From JAISDD01 sp031553935 (GTDB lineage: Bacteria > Bacillota > Syntrophomonadia > Syntrophomonadales > Syntrophomonadaceae), in assembly GCA_031553935.1 (NCBI GenBank), contig JAVBKS010000011.1, positions 1-64,000 of the forward strand: DNA of 64,000 nt. The letters run 5' to 3'. Below, one piece after another: positions 55,007-63,660 of the stretch. Position numbers and translations under genes: made by a program. The notes beneath the pieces were generated by a model. It made no database searches and was not told the DNA's origin. It worked only from the letters and a program-made list of their open reading frames with translations. How positions within the stretch are numbered: position 1 is the first letter of the stretch; each line of letters opens with the position of its first letter.

Positions 55007-57043
55007 TCATTTGTAGAGCATTTGGTACTCGCCAAAGTCTTCTTTGGATAACACTTGTCCGCTTTTGATCGTTTCGTAGCGCAAAGCCATCAGTATTTCC
55101 TCCATATTAATGGCTTTTCCCCGGTCAGCCGCAATAAATGAAGCATTAATGGCAATATTTTTTATGCTGCTGCCGGAAAATTCGAAACTGCGGGCTAGAA
55201 ACTCCCGGTCTATATCATCTCCGAGTGGTGCTGCTGCCGGAAATACCGTATTCCATAACTGCAGGCGGTACTCAGCATTTGGGAAAGGAAAATCAATAAT
55301 AAACTTTAAACGCCGCTTAAAGGCCTCATCAAAATTTTGCAAAAAATTGGTGGCCAATACGGATACCCCTTCGTATTCCTCGATTTTCTGCAGCATATAG
55401 GCAGCTTCCATATTACTGTATCGATCGTGAGCGTCTTTAACTTCTGTTCTCTTACTAAATAACACATCAGCTTCATCGAAAAACAAAATTGCCTGGCTTT
55501 TTTGGGCTTCGCGAAAAACCTCGGCTAAATTTTTTTCAGTTTCGCCGATATATTTACTGACCACTGCAGATAAATCGACTTTATATAGCTCCATTCCTAA
55601 CTCATTAGCCATCACTTGAGCTGCCATAGTTTTTCCAGTCCCCGGAGGACCGCAAAACAATAAAGAAATCCCTCGTCCGTAAGGCAGCTTGGCACCAAAT
55701 CCCCATTGATGGTAAACCAAATATCGGCACTGGATTTGGCTGCAGGCTAAACGCAAGAGTTCTTTCGACTGAGTAGGCAGGATCAGATCATCCCAAACGA
55801 AAATTGCCGGTACTTTAATCGCTTTTGTTGCCGCTAAATCGTGATGAATCAGCTTATAGCAACTCTCCAGCAAGCATTTGGGTTCGATGAGTTCTATGCC
55901 CTTACCCCATGCCGAACTTTCGGCTTCTTTCAAGGCGGCCCCAATCTGCCCAGCAGAAAAAACAAATTTCCCGGCTAAATCTTCTAAAGAAATCTCTTTA
56001 GAAAGTTTAAGCCCCTTCGACATGTGCCGCCAGATTTGCAAACGTTCATGTTCATCAGGCATATGCAAATTAAGCTTAATAACTCGGCCTGACAAGGTGC
56101 GGGTATTGTATTTAATCGGCTCAACCCCGATTGCAAAAACGAGATTGCCAACCGTCCAAGCTTCTTCGAGATATGCTGCTGCTACCCTCTCGCCGTCAGG
56201 GTGATGGTTTAGATAGTCCCATTCTGTGAAGCATAAGATGCTTTGCCTGATAATACTCTCCCTCAAAATCTCGATAAGCATATTCGTGCAAACTCGGCCA
56301 TTGTCAAGAAGCTTAGACGCATCAATAAATAATAATGCACGCCCCAGTGAATGGCAAAATGCAGCTATTAATTTTTCTTGACCACTGCCCGACGGGCCGC
56401 TCAGAATAAAGGCCAGGTTTGTTATCCCTTTTTGTTCAGCTTGCTGAAAAAAATTGTTCATAATCGTTAATTGGTCTGAGTTCATTTTATCCAGCTTTTC
56501 ATAATCTTCGTCCTCTAAGCCAGGCTCCCACACATAACTTATTGCTGCTAATACCGGATTATCAATTTTCTCATGCAGTGCAAATTCAATTATGCGATTA
56601 TTAAGTTTCCAATGATTAGCCATGTTCGAGCGGCCTCTTAATTCAGTCACTGCAAAAAAATAGCGCCGCAAAATTCCATCCGATCCCCAACACTCATTGA
56701 ATTCTATCGGAGCATTACCGGAATGCAAAAACAGTTTTCCGGCTAGTTCCGGCGATAACAATCGCCGCTTGTCATCCTTATATATAGCCGAAAAATCCAT
56801 TTCGAAACTTGTGTCAAGTTCTGGCAGCAGAGCTAAACGTACGAGAAAGCGTTCCAGTGAGTTTAACGCAAAGACTTCCTCCAGATAAGGAAGGGGAAGA
56901 AAAATACCAGCCTTCAGGCTTAAGTGGGTTTTTTCATCCAGTGACAAAGCTATGCATTGCGCTGCCTCGGGGTCCTTCATCAGAGTTTTTCCCCACTTGT
57001 GCAGATCTCTTAAGTATTCTTGATAATTTGAGTAAATTATCAT
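55007..57043 (-). CDS. eCIS AAA+ ATPase (paralog 2)
   Basis: 678 residues from the ATG at 57043, which overlaps the regulator's stop as ATGA. An in-frame TTG at 57085 would lie inside the regulator gene and lacks support. The C-terminal AAA+ module is intact (GPPGTGKTMAAQ, ILFFDEADVLF, later FKRRLKF). The earlier module near 235 reads GPSGSGQEK, with Gln replacing the Walker Lys, so it should not bind ATP normally. It is clearly related to the ATPase at 19226-21370. It is co-transcribed with the regulator and the InlB-repeat gene; roles in assembly or cargo loading are inferred from Afp15/PVC15. Confidence 0.9.
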   Translation of the reverse strand: MIIYSNYQEYLRDLHKWGKTLMKDPEAAQCIALSLDEKTHLSLKAGIFLPLPYLEEVFALNSLERFLVRLALLPELDTSFEMDFSAIYKDDKRRLLSPELAGKLFLHSGNAPIEFNECWGSDGILRRYFFAVTELRGRSNMANHWKLNNRIIEFALHEKIDNPVLAAISYVWEPGLEDEDYEKLDKMNSDQLTIMNNFFQQAEQKGITNLAFILSGPSGSGQEKLIAAFCHSLGRALLFIDASKLLDNGRVCTNMLIEILRESIIRQSILCFTEWDYLNHHPDGERVAAAYLEEAWTVGNLVFAIGVEPIKYNTRTLSGRVIKLNLHMPDEHERLQIWRHMSKGLKLSKEISLEDLAGKFVFSAGQIGAALKEAESSAWGKGIELIEPKCLLESCYKLIHHDLAATKAIKVPAIFVWDDLILPTQSKELLRLACSQIQCRYLVYHQWGFGAKLPYGRGISLLFCGPPGTGKTMAAQVMANELGMELYKVDLSAVVSKYIGETEKNLAEVFREAQKSQAILFFDEADVLFSKRTEVKDAHDRYSNMEAAYMLQKIEEYEGVSVLATNFLQNFDEAFKRRLKFIIDFPFPNAEYRLQLWNTVFPAAAPLGDDIDREFLARSFEFSGSSIKNIAINASFIAADRGKAINMEEILMALRYETIKSGQVLSKEDFGEYQMLYK

Positions 57044-60000
57044 ATGGCTGCCATCGTCCTTTTTCTTGCTCCCGCTTCCAAGCAAAGGCGGTAAGCCTCC
57101 TCTATCTCTGGAGAAATATCGACTTCCAACTCATCTAAGAGAGTTGCCTGCAATTGTTTAAATAGTCTTTTCGCTTGCTTTATATCTTTCAAATATCGAC
57201 AGCATTCCAAAGCCAAAAGATACAGTTCTTCATCATATGGATCTACGCTTATGGCCCGTTCAATACCGTTTAAAGCATCTCCCCAACGTTTTTTCCGTAT
57301 TGCTGCCCGGGCAACAATTAAGCTTAACTCCAAAAAACGCTTTTCAAAATAACCGCGTCGCCCTTGGCAAAAATCGCAGTCTATACCTGCCATGTATTCT
57401 CCCTGATAACAATCCAGCATGTGCCGATAATCATATATGAAAACTTCATCGCCTTCTTCGAAAGCCTGAGAAAGCAGATTTAGCTGTGCATAATCTGAGC
57501 TAATTAAGCTCATTTGCATGGCGTATTTCTTGTCCTGGTAGATTATCAGATCCTCCAAGTGATAATGAGCTAAGATTTTCCTAATACTGTATATAGAGGT
57601 ATGTAAAAGCGAGGTAGCATTTTTGCGATCAAAATCAGGCCAGAGCTGGAGCAATATCTGGTCTTTATCCACAGCCTGACCTTGCAGATGAAATAAAAAC
57701 GCGAAAAGTTCCTGCGCTTTTTTAGTGCGCCATTTTATTTCAAGATTCTCACCGGGAAGCCATACTCTAAAATCTCCGAAACAAGCTACTTTTATTTGAT
57801 CTCTGTTTCCTTTGTCGCCCCCAAATTTGATTAGCTTCTTAAAAGTAACCCATAATTGCTCCGGCAAATAATTCTGCATCAACTGTTCATCAAGCCCGCA
57901 AGCGCAAATGTTGGCGAGAGTTTTTTCTATTTCTTCTTTATCCCCTGCCTTTTCCATTACCAAAGCCATGACAGCCTGCGCTTTAAAAGTAAAAGCATCT
58001 TCCCATTCACAGGCGGATATATACTGGGCAGTCTCCTGAGCCTCTGCCCAGCTTCCCGCCTGATAAAGGATCACTGCTGCCGAGGATAAAGCCATATTGC
58101 GCGCTAAAGGTATAGCTTTGTCCGCGAAACGATGAATACGTTCAGCTGCATTGGACCATTCTTGCGGAGATGAATATAAATGAAGTATTTCTTGCATAAG
58201 ATTTACTGAAGACAGAAATTCCGGATTTTTTCCCAAACCGGTTACATGTCTTTCTGCCATATGTAAAAATTTCTGGGCCTCATTTAGCAAAAAGGCTTGT
58301 CGCAAGCCGTCATTATTGCGTTCGGAAGCTAAAACCATCTGAATATATGCCTGAATCAAATATACAAGCCAATTATCATTTCCAAAGGGAAAGCGGTTAT
58401 TGCGTTCCAACTCGTGCTGGATCGTTTTTAGTGCTGCTTCTTTTTGCCCGGTAAAAAGATACATCAATGCTACATAAGATTCGACTGAGATAAGTCTGTC
58501 TTCATCTCGGGTAATCCAATTGTTATCCAGCAAATTCTGATATAGTTTCAGCCCCTTCTGATATTTGCCCATGTAGAAATATACGATTGTTGAAAAACGC
58601 ATAAATGAGCCTTCGGCTTTTTTGTTTCCTGCTTGCCGGGTATTTAATATCATTTCGCTGCAGATAGCCAATGCTTCCCGGTAACGCCCCTTGTACACGA
58701 AATTGTACAAACGTTCCCCAACTACCTCATACCACAAGTGGCTGTAATTAGCATCCATTAGGGGTAATATCTCTTCAATCAGCTTAGAGCTTTCTGCCAA
58801 AGATTTTTGATTTCTAGCCATACGCGCTTGTTCCAGCACACAATATATATATCCCAGCTCATCCATAGAGGATAAAAACAATTCCTGAGCCTGGTCCAAG
58901 TAACGAGCAGCCTTTGCAGCCTGGCCGGTACGGTAAAAATAGCTGCCTGCCAAAAGAGTGTTCTTTGCTGATAGTTTTATTTGATTTTCTTCCAAAACAC
59001 TTAACCAACGGCTCAATGGTGCTAGTTTTCCTTGATTAGTGAAATCATTTCCCACAGTTTCCAAAGCAAATTGCATAAGGTCCCAATTACCTGCAGACAT
59101 AGCATACTCTACTGCCGCTTCTTTTTCAGGCGTCTTTAAATAGAATTCCGCAGCCCGGGTCAAAATCTCCTGGCGTTTTTCCGGTTGGGCCATAGATTCA
59201 AGAAACTCCTTAAATAAGGAATGATAGCGGAAGCAGCCGTCTGTTTGTCCAACTCGGCTGGTAAATAAGTTTTCTCGTTCCAAATAGAGCAGCATACTTT
59301 GAGAATTTTCTATATGTAAAACCGAATTGCACAATTCCTTATTCAAAAATTCTAGCAACGAGGTATTAATCAAAAATGTTTGAATATCATAGGGAATTTT
59401 TTTGAATAGTTCATGCATAAAATATGTATCTAATGCGGTTTTTTGACATGTCCAAATTGAGTTTTGGTTAGCAGGCCAACCTTCTTGCTGCTTGAGGTGT
59501 AGATAAGCAAACATAACCCCGGCCGGCCAGCCCTCCGACTTGTGCCAAATAGTTTTTACCAAACTATCATTAGTTTCTTCTTGCAGCAGAATTCTGAACA
59601 AAGAACATATTTCTTCAAAGGTAAAGGATAAATCACTTTGTTTGATAATGTCGGCAGTGCCCTCAAGAATATAGCGAAAGCAAAAAGGCGGCACTGCGCT
59701 TTTGGTTGCAATCAATATTCGCAAATTTTTGGCGCTGCGAGCAATAAGTACTTGAATAATATAAAAAACACTTTCATTATCTATAGCTTGAAAATCATCA
59801 AGAATTAAATTAATGTTATACGGGACAGTACTAAGTGCTTCATTTAAACGGCTTACAAATTCTTCTAGCGCAGTGTCTAATATTTCTTCCGCTTGAAACG
59901 AAGCAGTATAAGTCCGTACGTCGAAATCAAATGCAGGCAGGACTTTATTCAAACTGGCGCTAAGATACTGCATGAATATTATGCTGTCATTATCGGAAAT

Positions 60001-60204
60001 ATTCATGTTATTCCACGCGCAGACTTGAGCAGTGTTTTCACCAAAGTGAGTCAGCAAAACGGTTTTCCCATAACCTACGGTAGCATGAAGCACTATCAGT
60101 CTCTTGTCAGTATCTTGTAAGCGATCGATTAAGCGGGGCCGGTAGATAAAATCGGGTGATACCCAAGGCTTTTGTATTTTGGCATCCAAAAAACTATTTT
60201 TCAT
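57040..60204 (-). CDS. MalT/SARP-type transcription activator of the eCIS cluster
   Basis: About 1054 residues from the ATG at 60204 (AAGGTGGG 7 nt upstream; an in-frame TTG at 60222 is less likely). N-terminal STAND-type ATPase with P-loop ATVGYGKT (about 41-48) and LILDDFQ Walker B. A long TPR region follows (about 340-750). Near 810-900 is an OmpR-like winged helix (FGDFRVWLPGENLEIKW, FLFHLQGQAVDKDQILLQLWPD). The C-terminal BTAD region has GEYMAGIDCDFCQ and QAKRLFKQL. This is the architecture of large SARP-family activators that respond to an effector. First gene of the cluster; it probably controls it. Confidence 0.87.
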   Translation of the reverse strand: MKNSFLDAKIQKPWVSPDFIYRPRLIDRLQDTDKRLIVLHATVGYGKTVLLTHFGENTAQVCAWNNMNISDNDSIIFMQYLSASLNKVLPAFDFDVRTYTASFQAEEILDTALEEFVSRLNEALSTVPYNINLILDDFQAIDNESVFYIIQVLIARSAKNLRILIATKSAVPPFCFRYILEGTADIIKQSDLSFTFEEICSLFRILLQEETNDSLVKTIWHKSEGWPAGVMFAYLHLKQQEGWPANQNSIWTCQKTALDTYFMHELFKKIPYDIQTFLINTSLLEFLNKELCNSVLHIENSQSMLLYLERENLFTSRVGQTDGCFRYHSLFKEFLESMAQPEKRQEILTRAAEFYLKTPEKEAAVEYAMSAGNWDLMQFALETVGNDFTNQGKLAPLSRWLSVLEENQIKLSAKNTLLAGSYFYRTGQAAKAARYLDQAQELFLSSMDELGYIYCVLEQARMARNQKSLAESSKLIEEILPLMDANYSHLWYEVVGERLYNFVYKGRYREALAICSEMILNTRQAGNKKAEGSFMRFSTIVYFYMGKYQKGLKLYQNLLDNNWITRDEDRLISVESYVALMYLFTGQKEAALKTIQHELERNNRFPFGNDNWLVYLIQAYIQMVLASERNNDGLRQAFLLNEAQKFLHMAERHVTGLGKNPEFLSSVNLMQEILHLYSSPQEWSNAAERIHRFADKAIPLARNMALSSAAVILYQAGSWAEAQETAQYISACEWEDAFTFKAQAVMALVMEKAGDKEEIEKTLANICACGLDEQLMQNYLPEQLWVTFKKLIKFGGDKGNRDQIKVACFGDFRVWLPGENLEIKWRTKKAQELFAFLFHLQGQAVDKDQILLQLWPDFDRKNATSLLHTSIYSIRKILAHYHLEDLIIYQDKKYAMQMSLISSDYAQLNLLSQAFEEGDEVFIYDYRHMLDCYQGEYMAGIDCDFCQGRRGYFEKRFLELSLIVARAAIRKKRWGDALNGIERAISVDPYDEELYLLALECCRYLKDIKQAKRLFKQLQATLLDELEVDISPEIEEAYRLCLEAGARKRTMAAI

Positions 60205-60399
60205 ATCATTACCCACCTTCAATTAAGCCGAGCATCTACTATTTATTACTCGCAGAAGTTTTCTGGAGTCAGGAATCATAAACATGCTTATAAAGCTGCT
60301 GATAATTAGACCTTGACAGCACTATTTAGGCGATCAATTACTACTATTATTTCTATCGTTGTTTTTATTTGAATGATTAATAAAATGCGAAACAAACGC

Positions 60400-60428
60400 T
60401 TGACAGAAACCTGTGAATTGTTTAACAT
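60400..60428 (+). promoter_or_regulatory. Sigma-A-type promoter upstream of the symporter
   Basis: TTGACA, 17 nt, TAACAT. It is about 275 nt upstream of the symporter start, leaving a long leader. Confidence 0.6.
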
Positions 60429-60530
60429 AGCATGTGATGTTAAAAGAAATCTCGCAGCAGGGTTTCAAGTAGTACGGAAAATTTTTTTTAAAAAATACTT
60501 TATCATGGCAGAATGGAAGGACGGAAGAGA

Positions 60531-60635
60531 ATGAATAAGCTATTCAACAGGCATAGCTGTGTACAGCGGCAATTTTTATTTGTCAGTACAGGGGGTCTGT
60601 TTTTTTATTGCCGTTTAGCCGATTTTATCCGATGA
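60531..60635 (+). CDS. Possible 34-residue leader peptide
   Basis: ATG to TGA, encoding MNKLFNRHSCVQRQFLFVST and then GGLFFYCRLADFIR, between the promoter and the symporter gene. A GGAAGAGA precedes the ATG. It may be chance. Around 60572-60616 a hairpin-forming stretch ends in a T-run (GGCAAT pairs with ATTGCC), which could regulate readthrough. Confidence 0.25.
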   Translation: MNKLFNRHSCVQRQFLFVSTGGLFFYCRLADFIR

Positions 60636-60704
60636 ACAATAGCTAAAGGCATCTGCTGGGTATATCTTGCCCGCCACTTGCCATTGATGAAGGAGAGATG
60701 CAAC

Positions 60705-62243
60705 ATGGTAATAAAACTCACTCTATTGGGTATCTTTTTTGCGATAATGATTATAGTAGGAATTTACTCTCGCAAACACGCCACCAATGTCAATGATTTC
60801 ATTTTAGGCGGTCGTCAAGTTGGCCCTTGGATGACTGCTTTTGCTTACGGAACTTCATATTTTTCCGCAGTCGTTTTCATAGGTTATGCCGGGCAATTTG
60901 GCTGGAAATACGGTATTGCTTCGACTTGGATCGGATTAGGTAACGCTTTTATCGGCAGTTTATTAGCATGGGTGGTCTTAGGCAGGCGCACTCGAGTTAT
61001 GACTAATCATATAGCTTCGGCTACCATGCCCGATTTTTTTGGTCGGCGCTATAATAGCGACGCTCTAAAAATTGTATCATCAGCAATAATCTTTATATTT
61101 TTAATACCATATACCTCATCCATATATAATGGTCTTTCTCGTTTATTTGGTATGGCATTCGATGTCCCGTATTTTTACTGCGTCTTATTTATGGCAATTT
61201 TGACTTGCGTTTACGTGGTTTTGGGTGGCTATATGGCTACAGCAATAAATGACTTCGTTCAAGGATTGATAATGTTGGGCGGAATCACAGCTGTAATCGC
61301 GGCTGTTTTGATAAAAAATGGCGGATTCATCGCTGCCGTTCAGCAGCTTGCGACTTTTGAAAGCGATGTGCCGCTAACCGCAGGTCAGGTTGGTGCCTAT
61401 ACCTCATTTTTCGGACCTGATCCGTTAAATCTGCTGGGCGTTGTAATTCTAACATCCCTAGGCACATGGGGTTTACCCCAAATGGTTCATAAGTTTTATA
61501 CGATAAAAAGTGAAAAAGCAATTAATACCGGTACTGTTATTTCTACAGTTTTTGCCGTGATTATAGCCGGGGGCAGTTACTTCTTAGGAGGGTTTGCTCG
61601 TCTCTATGACAGTCCTGCCATTCACAACTCCAGCGGAGGAGTAATATACGACAGCATAATTCCATTTATGTTATCAAGTTTGCCGGATATCTTGGTAGGC
61701 ATAGTCGTACTTTTGGTGTTGTCGGCCTCCATGTCTACCCTTTCCGCCTTGGTTCTTACGTCCAGTTCCACTTTGACCTTGGACTTTATAAAAGGCACTT
61801 TGGTGAAAGATATGAGCGAAAAAACTCAATTAACCTTGATACGTTTATTGATCATTTTCTTTATAGTAATATCTACGGTGCTGGCTATTAAACCTCCAAC
61901 TTTTATAGCTCAATTGATGGGCATATCCTGGGGAGCTTTAGCCGGATCCTTCTTGGCACCCTTCCTCTATGGTCTATACTGGAAAAGAGTTAGCAAAGCG
62001 GCGGTATGGGCTAGTTTTGCTTGCGGAGTAGGACTGACGCTTTCTAATATGGTTTTCAAATTCATAGCGTCACCGATTAATGCCGGCGCTGCTGCAATGG
62101 TAATAAGTCTGATAATTGTGCCCTTGGTCAGCCTAATCTGGAAAAACAACGACAGCGAACATATTGATGAAATTTTCGGTTGCTATGAAGAAAAAGTCGA
62201 AGTGACTAAGAAGATTTCACTTTCTTATCAAAATGGCAATTAA
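60705..62243 (+). CDS. Sodium/solute symporter (SSS family)
   Basis: 512 residues from the ATG at 60705, supported by AAGGAGAG. In-frame TTG and ATG codons just upstream lack that spacing. About 13 membrane segments. The family features are visible: an early FILGGRQVGPWMTAFAYGTSYFSA, the DFVQG motif near 205, and SASMSTLSALVLTSSS (Na+ site region). Members import amino acids, pantothenate, sugars or acetate with Na+. Substrate not assigned. Confidence 0.9.
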   Translation: MVIKLTLLGIFFAIMIIVGIYSRKHATNVNDFILGGRQVGPWMTAFAYGTSYFSAVVFIGYAGQFGWKYGIASTWIGLGNAFIGSLLAWVVLGRRTRVMTNHIASATMPDFFGRRYNSDALKIVSSAIIFIFLIPYTSSIYNGLSRLFGMAFDVPYFYCVLFMAILTCVYVVLGGYMATAINDFVQGLIMLGGITAVIAAVLIKNGGFIAAVQQLATFESDVPLTAGQVGAYTSFFGPDPLNLLGVVILTSLGTWGLPQMVHKFYTIKSEKAINTGTVISTVFAVIIAGGSYFLGGFARLYDSPAIHNSSGGVIYDSIIPFMLSSLPDILVGIVVLLVLSASMSTLSALVLTSSSTLTLDFIKGTLVKDMSEKTQLTLIRLLIIFFIVISTVLAIKPPTFIAQLMGISWGALAGSFLAPFLYGLYWKRVSKAAVWASFACGVGLTLSNMVFKFIASPINAGAAAMVISLIIVPLVSLIWKNNDSEHIDEIFGCYEEKVEVTKKISLSYQNGN

Positions 62244-62254
62244 CACCAATGAAG

Positions 62255-62281
62255 CGTCGAGGGTTCAGATCTCTCGACGCC
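62255..62281 (+). terminator. Hairpin after the symporter gene
   Basis: An 8-bp stem GCGTCGAG / CTCGACGC with an 11-nt loop, 12 nt after the stop codon. It is G/C-rich but lacks a T-run, so terminator function is likely but not proven. Confidence 0.5.
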
Positions 62282-62289
62282 TTGAATTC

Positions 62290-62435
62290 TAGTTGCTTTA
62301 TTTCAGTTGCTCCAGACAATAGTCTATTCTATCTTTATTTTGCTAAAGGCTTTTATGCTTAGTCCACTTTTACTTCTCTCTCGCATTATCTGCACCCAGT
62401 ACATTAAGCGGTACTCACTGCAATTTCTCTTGCAT
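62290..62435 (-). pseudogene. Remnant of an IS66-type transposase accessory gene
   Basis: On the minus strand a frame reads YRLMYWVQIMRERSKSGLSI then KAFSKIKIE and a stop. This resembles the start of IS66 accessory/transposase proteins (RLxYWxxMxRERxxSGLSIxxFC). The continuation TIVWSN after the stop lies in the same frame. No start codon or complete gene remains. Confidence 0.45.
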
Positions 62436-62636
62436 TCAATACATATACTCCAATTCGCCTCGGTTTTCCACATGAACTTTTTCGAGTATTTTCAGAGTTT
62501 ATTGTAGCTCTACTACTTCATTGCTACTAGGGGCCCTCGGTTGTTTTAGCCAATCCAAAAGGACTAAAAGCTGATGGAATTGCCTGACCAGGAAAAGCTG
62601 TATATAATGACCATAACAAAAATCAGCCCAATAATT

Positions 62637-63191
62637 TTATTGTTTTAATTTTTTCCTGGTCGCAAGAAGTATCGTCCACCACATTATTGGGAAAAAAATA
62701 AATAGAAGCGACGCTAACCTTGGAGAGTAAAAACTAATAACCCCTACAATTAGAACGAATGAGAAACTTGCAGTTCGAAACTTCCAGTTAGCAAGCACCA
62801 TATCATTCATTTTTAATGAATAAGTCAGTAAATGAAGAATAACAGCGGCGAGCAACATAATAACAGTAAATCCAATGGCAGAAAATGTCATGTTTGGGTT
62901 TTGCATAAGACCCTTAGTAAATAGAGGCACAAGTGAAAGAACCAATAATAATAGAATATTATATAAGATCCCGATTGCTGAAACAGATTCAATTCGATCA
63001 AAAAGCTCACTATGCGCAAACCAGAAAGTTCCAACCATAACGCCACTTTCAACGAAAATAAAAATTTCCCACAAAAAAGAACGTATATTAGACGAATCTA
63101 GGTGGCTTGGAAATGTGATTCCCAAAACAATAATGGTAATAATGATGGCAAAAACACCATCACTGAATGCTTCCAGTCTATTTTTGGACAT
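62637..63191 (-). CDS. TMEM175-family (DUF1211) membrane protein
   Basis: 184 residues. The N-terminus NRLEAFSDGVFAIIITIIVLGI is the defining TMEM175 motif (R-x-x-x-F-S-D). About six membrane segments, ending with WWTILLATRKK. Bacterial members are homologs of lysosomal K+ channels and conduct potassium. It stands alone between transposase debris and a toxin-like gene; the ribosome site is GAGGTGG. Function inferred from family. Confidence 0.87.
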   Translation of the reverse strand: MSKNRLEAFSDGVFAIIITIIVLGITFPSHLDSSNIRSFLWEIFIFVESGVMVGTFWFAHSELFDRIESVSAIGILYNILLLLVLSLVPLFTKGLMQNPNMTFSAIGFTVIMLLAAVILHLLTYSLKMNDMVLANWKFRTASFSFVLIVGVISFYSPRLASLLFIFFPIMWWTILLATRKKLKQ

Positions 63192-63285
63192 TGTTCCACC
63201 TCATTTCAAAAAGCTATTACAATAATGATATGGTCCAAATCTAGGTCAACTATCTTAATTGGGAGGGTCACCTTGTTTCACTTAT

Positions 63286-63360
63286 TTACTTATTTACTCC
63301 AATTGATATATTTAGAGCATTTTTTACAATTTCAACAGTCTTTCTGCTTAATTCCTTCAT
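63286..63360 (-). CDS. Possible 24-residue small protein
   Basis: ATG to TAA encoding MKELSRKTVEIVKNALNISI and GVNK, preceded by AGGAGC at good distance. It may be a truncated N-terminus or chance. Low support. Confidence 0.25.
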   Translation of the reverse strand: MKELSRKTVEIVKNALNISIGVNK

Positions 63361-63525
63361 TTTCCTGCTCCTATTTTGTTGTCTGATTTGAAATAATTTG
63401 GGTTTTTTCGTGGGATATTTGGTTCATTTAAGGAATTTATAAAAAAGCTGACTTAATAATTTCTTTACCATTTTTAACTATTCTAATGTATAAAAATTTA
63501 TTAAGACATTATGGACAGGAGTTTT

Positions 63526-63624
63526 ATGAATGGAAACAATAACGAACCTGGTATTGAGCAGCAGCTTTCTTTATCCACTGTCGATAAATCTATCCTTCTT
63601 GGCAACCCCATTGACTGTCGATAA
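63526..63624 (+). CDS. Possible 32-residue frame or truncated gene
   Basis: Starts MNGNNNEPGIEQQLSLSTVD and stops at TAA at 63622, with ACAGGAG upstream. The end overlaps the -35 element of the toxin promoter. It may be the N-terminal leftover of a truncated gene. Confidence 0.3.
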   Translation: MNGNNNEPGIEQQLSLSTVDKSILLGNPIDCR

Positions 63625-63639
63625 CTAATATGTTATCAT
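63611..63639 (+). promoter_or_regulatory. Promoter of the RelE/HigB-like gene
   Basis: TTGACT, 17 nt, TATCAT, 21 nt before the ATG. The 11-mer ACTGTCGATAA occurs at 63577-63587 and again at 63614-63624, the second copy overlapping the -35, so it could be an operator repeat. Confidence 0.55.
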
Positions 63640-63660
63640 GAATTCGCAAGGAGGAGTACC

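Larger units (their letters stand above)
60223..60704. other. Divergent intergenic region
   Basis: Separates the leftward eCIS cluster from the rightward symporter gene. It contains a strong rightward promoter at 60400-60428 and a possible 34-codon leader frame (60531-60635). No convincing leftward promoter for the regulator gene was found. Confidence 0.5.
62244..62636. other. Intergenic region with hairpin and transposase remnant
   Basis: Besides the hairpin at 62255 and the IS66-like fragment I see no coding sequence. Confidence 0.45.
63192..63660. other. Intergenic region with short frames and toxin promoter
   Basis: A/T-rich. It contains a 24-residue minus-strand frame (63286-63360), a 32-residue plus-strand frame (63526-63624) and the promoter of the toxin-like gene. 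No longer gene is visible. Confidence 0.45.

Noticed and set aside
57043..57085. Upstream TTG start for the second ATPase
   Set aside because: The ATG at 57043 overlaps the regulator stop as ATGA, and family similarity begins there; the TTG would extend into the regulator gene.
19226..60204. Intact prophage interpretation of the tail genes
   Set aside because: No capsid, portal, terminase, integrase or lysis genes; the DUF4255 cap, AAA+ ATPases and split spike set point to an injection system.
19226..60204. Type VI secretion system
   Set aside because: No TssJLM, TssK or ClpV-like genes; gp25, LysM, DUF4255 and Afp15-like ATPase fit eCIS better.
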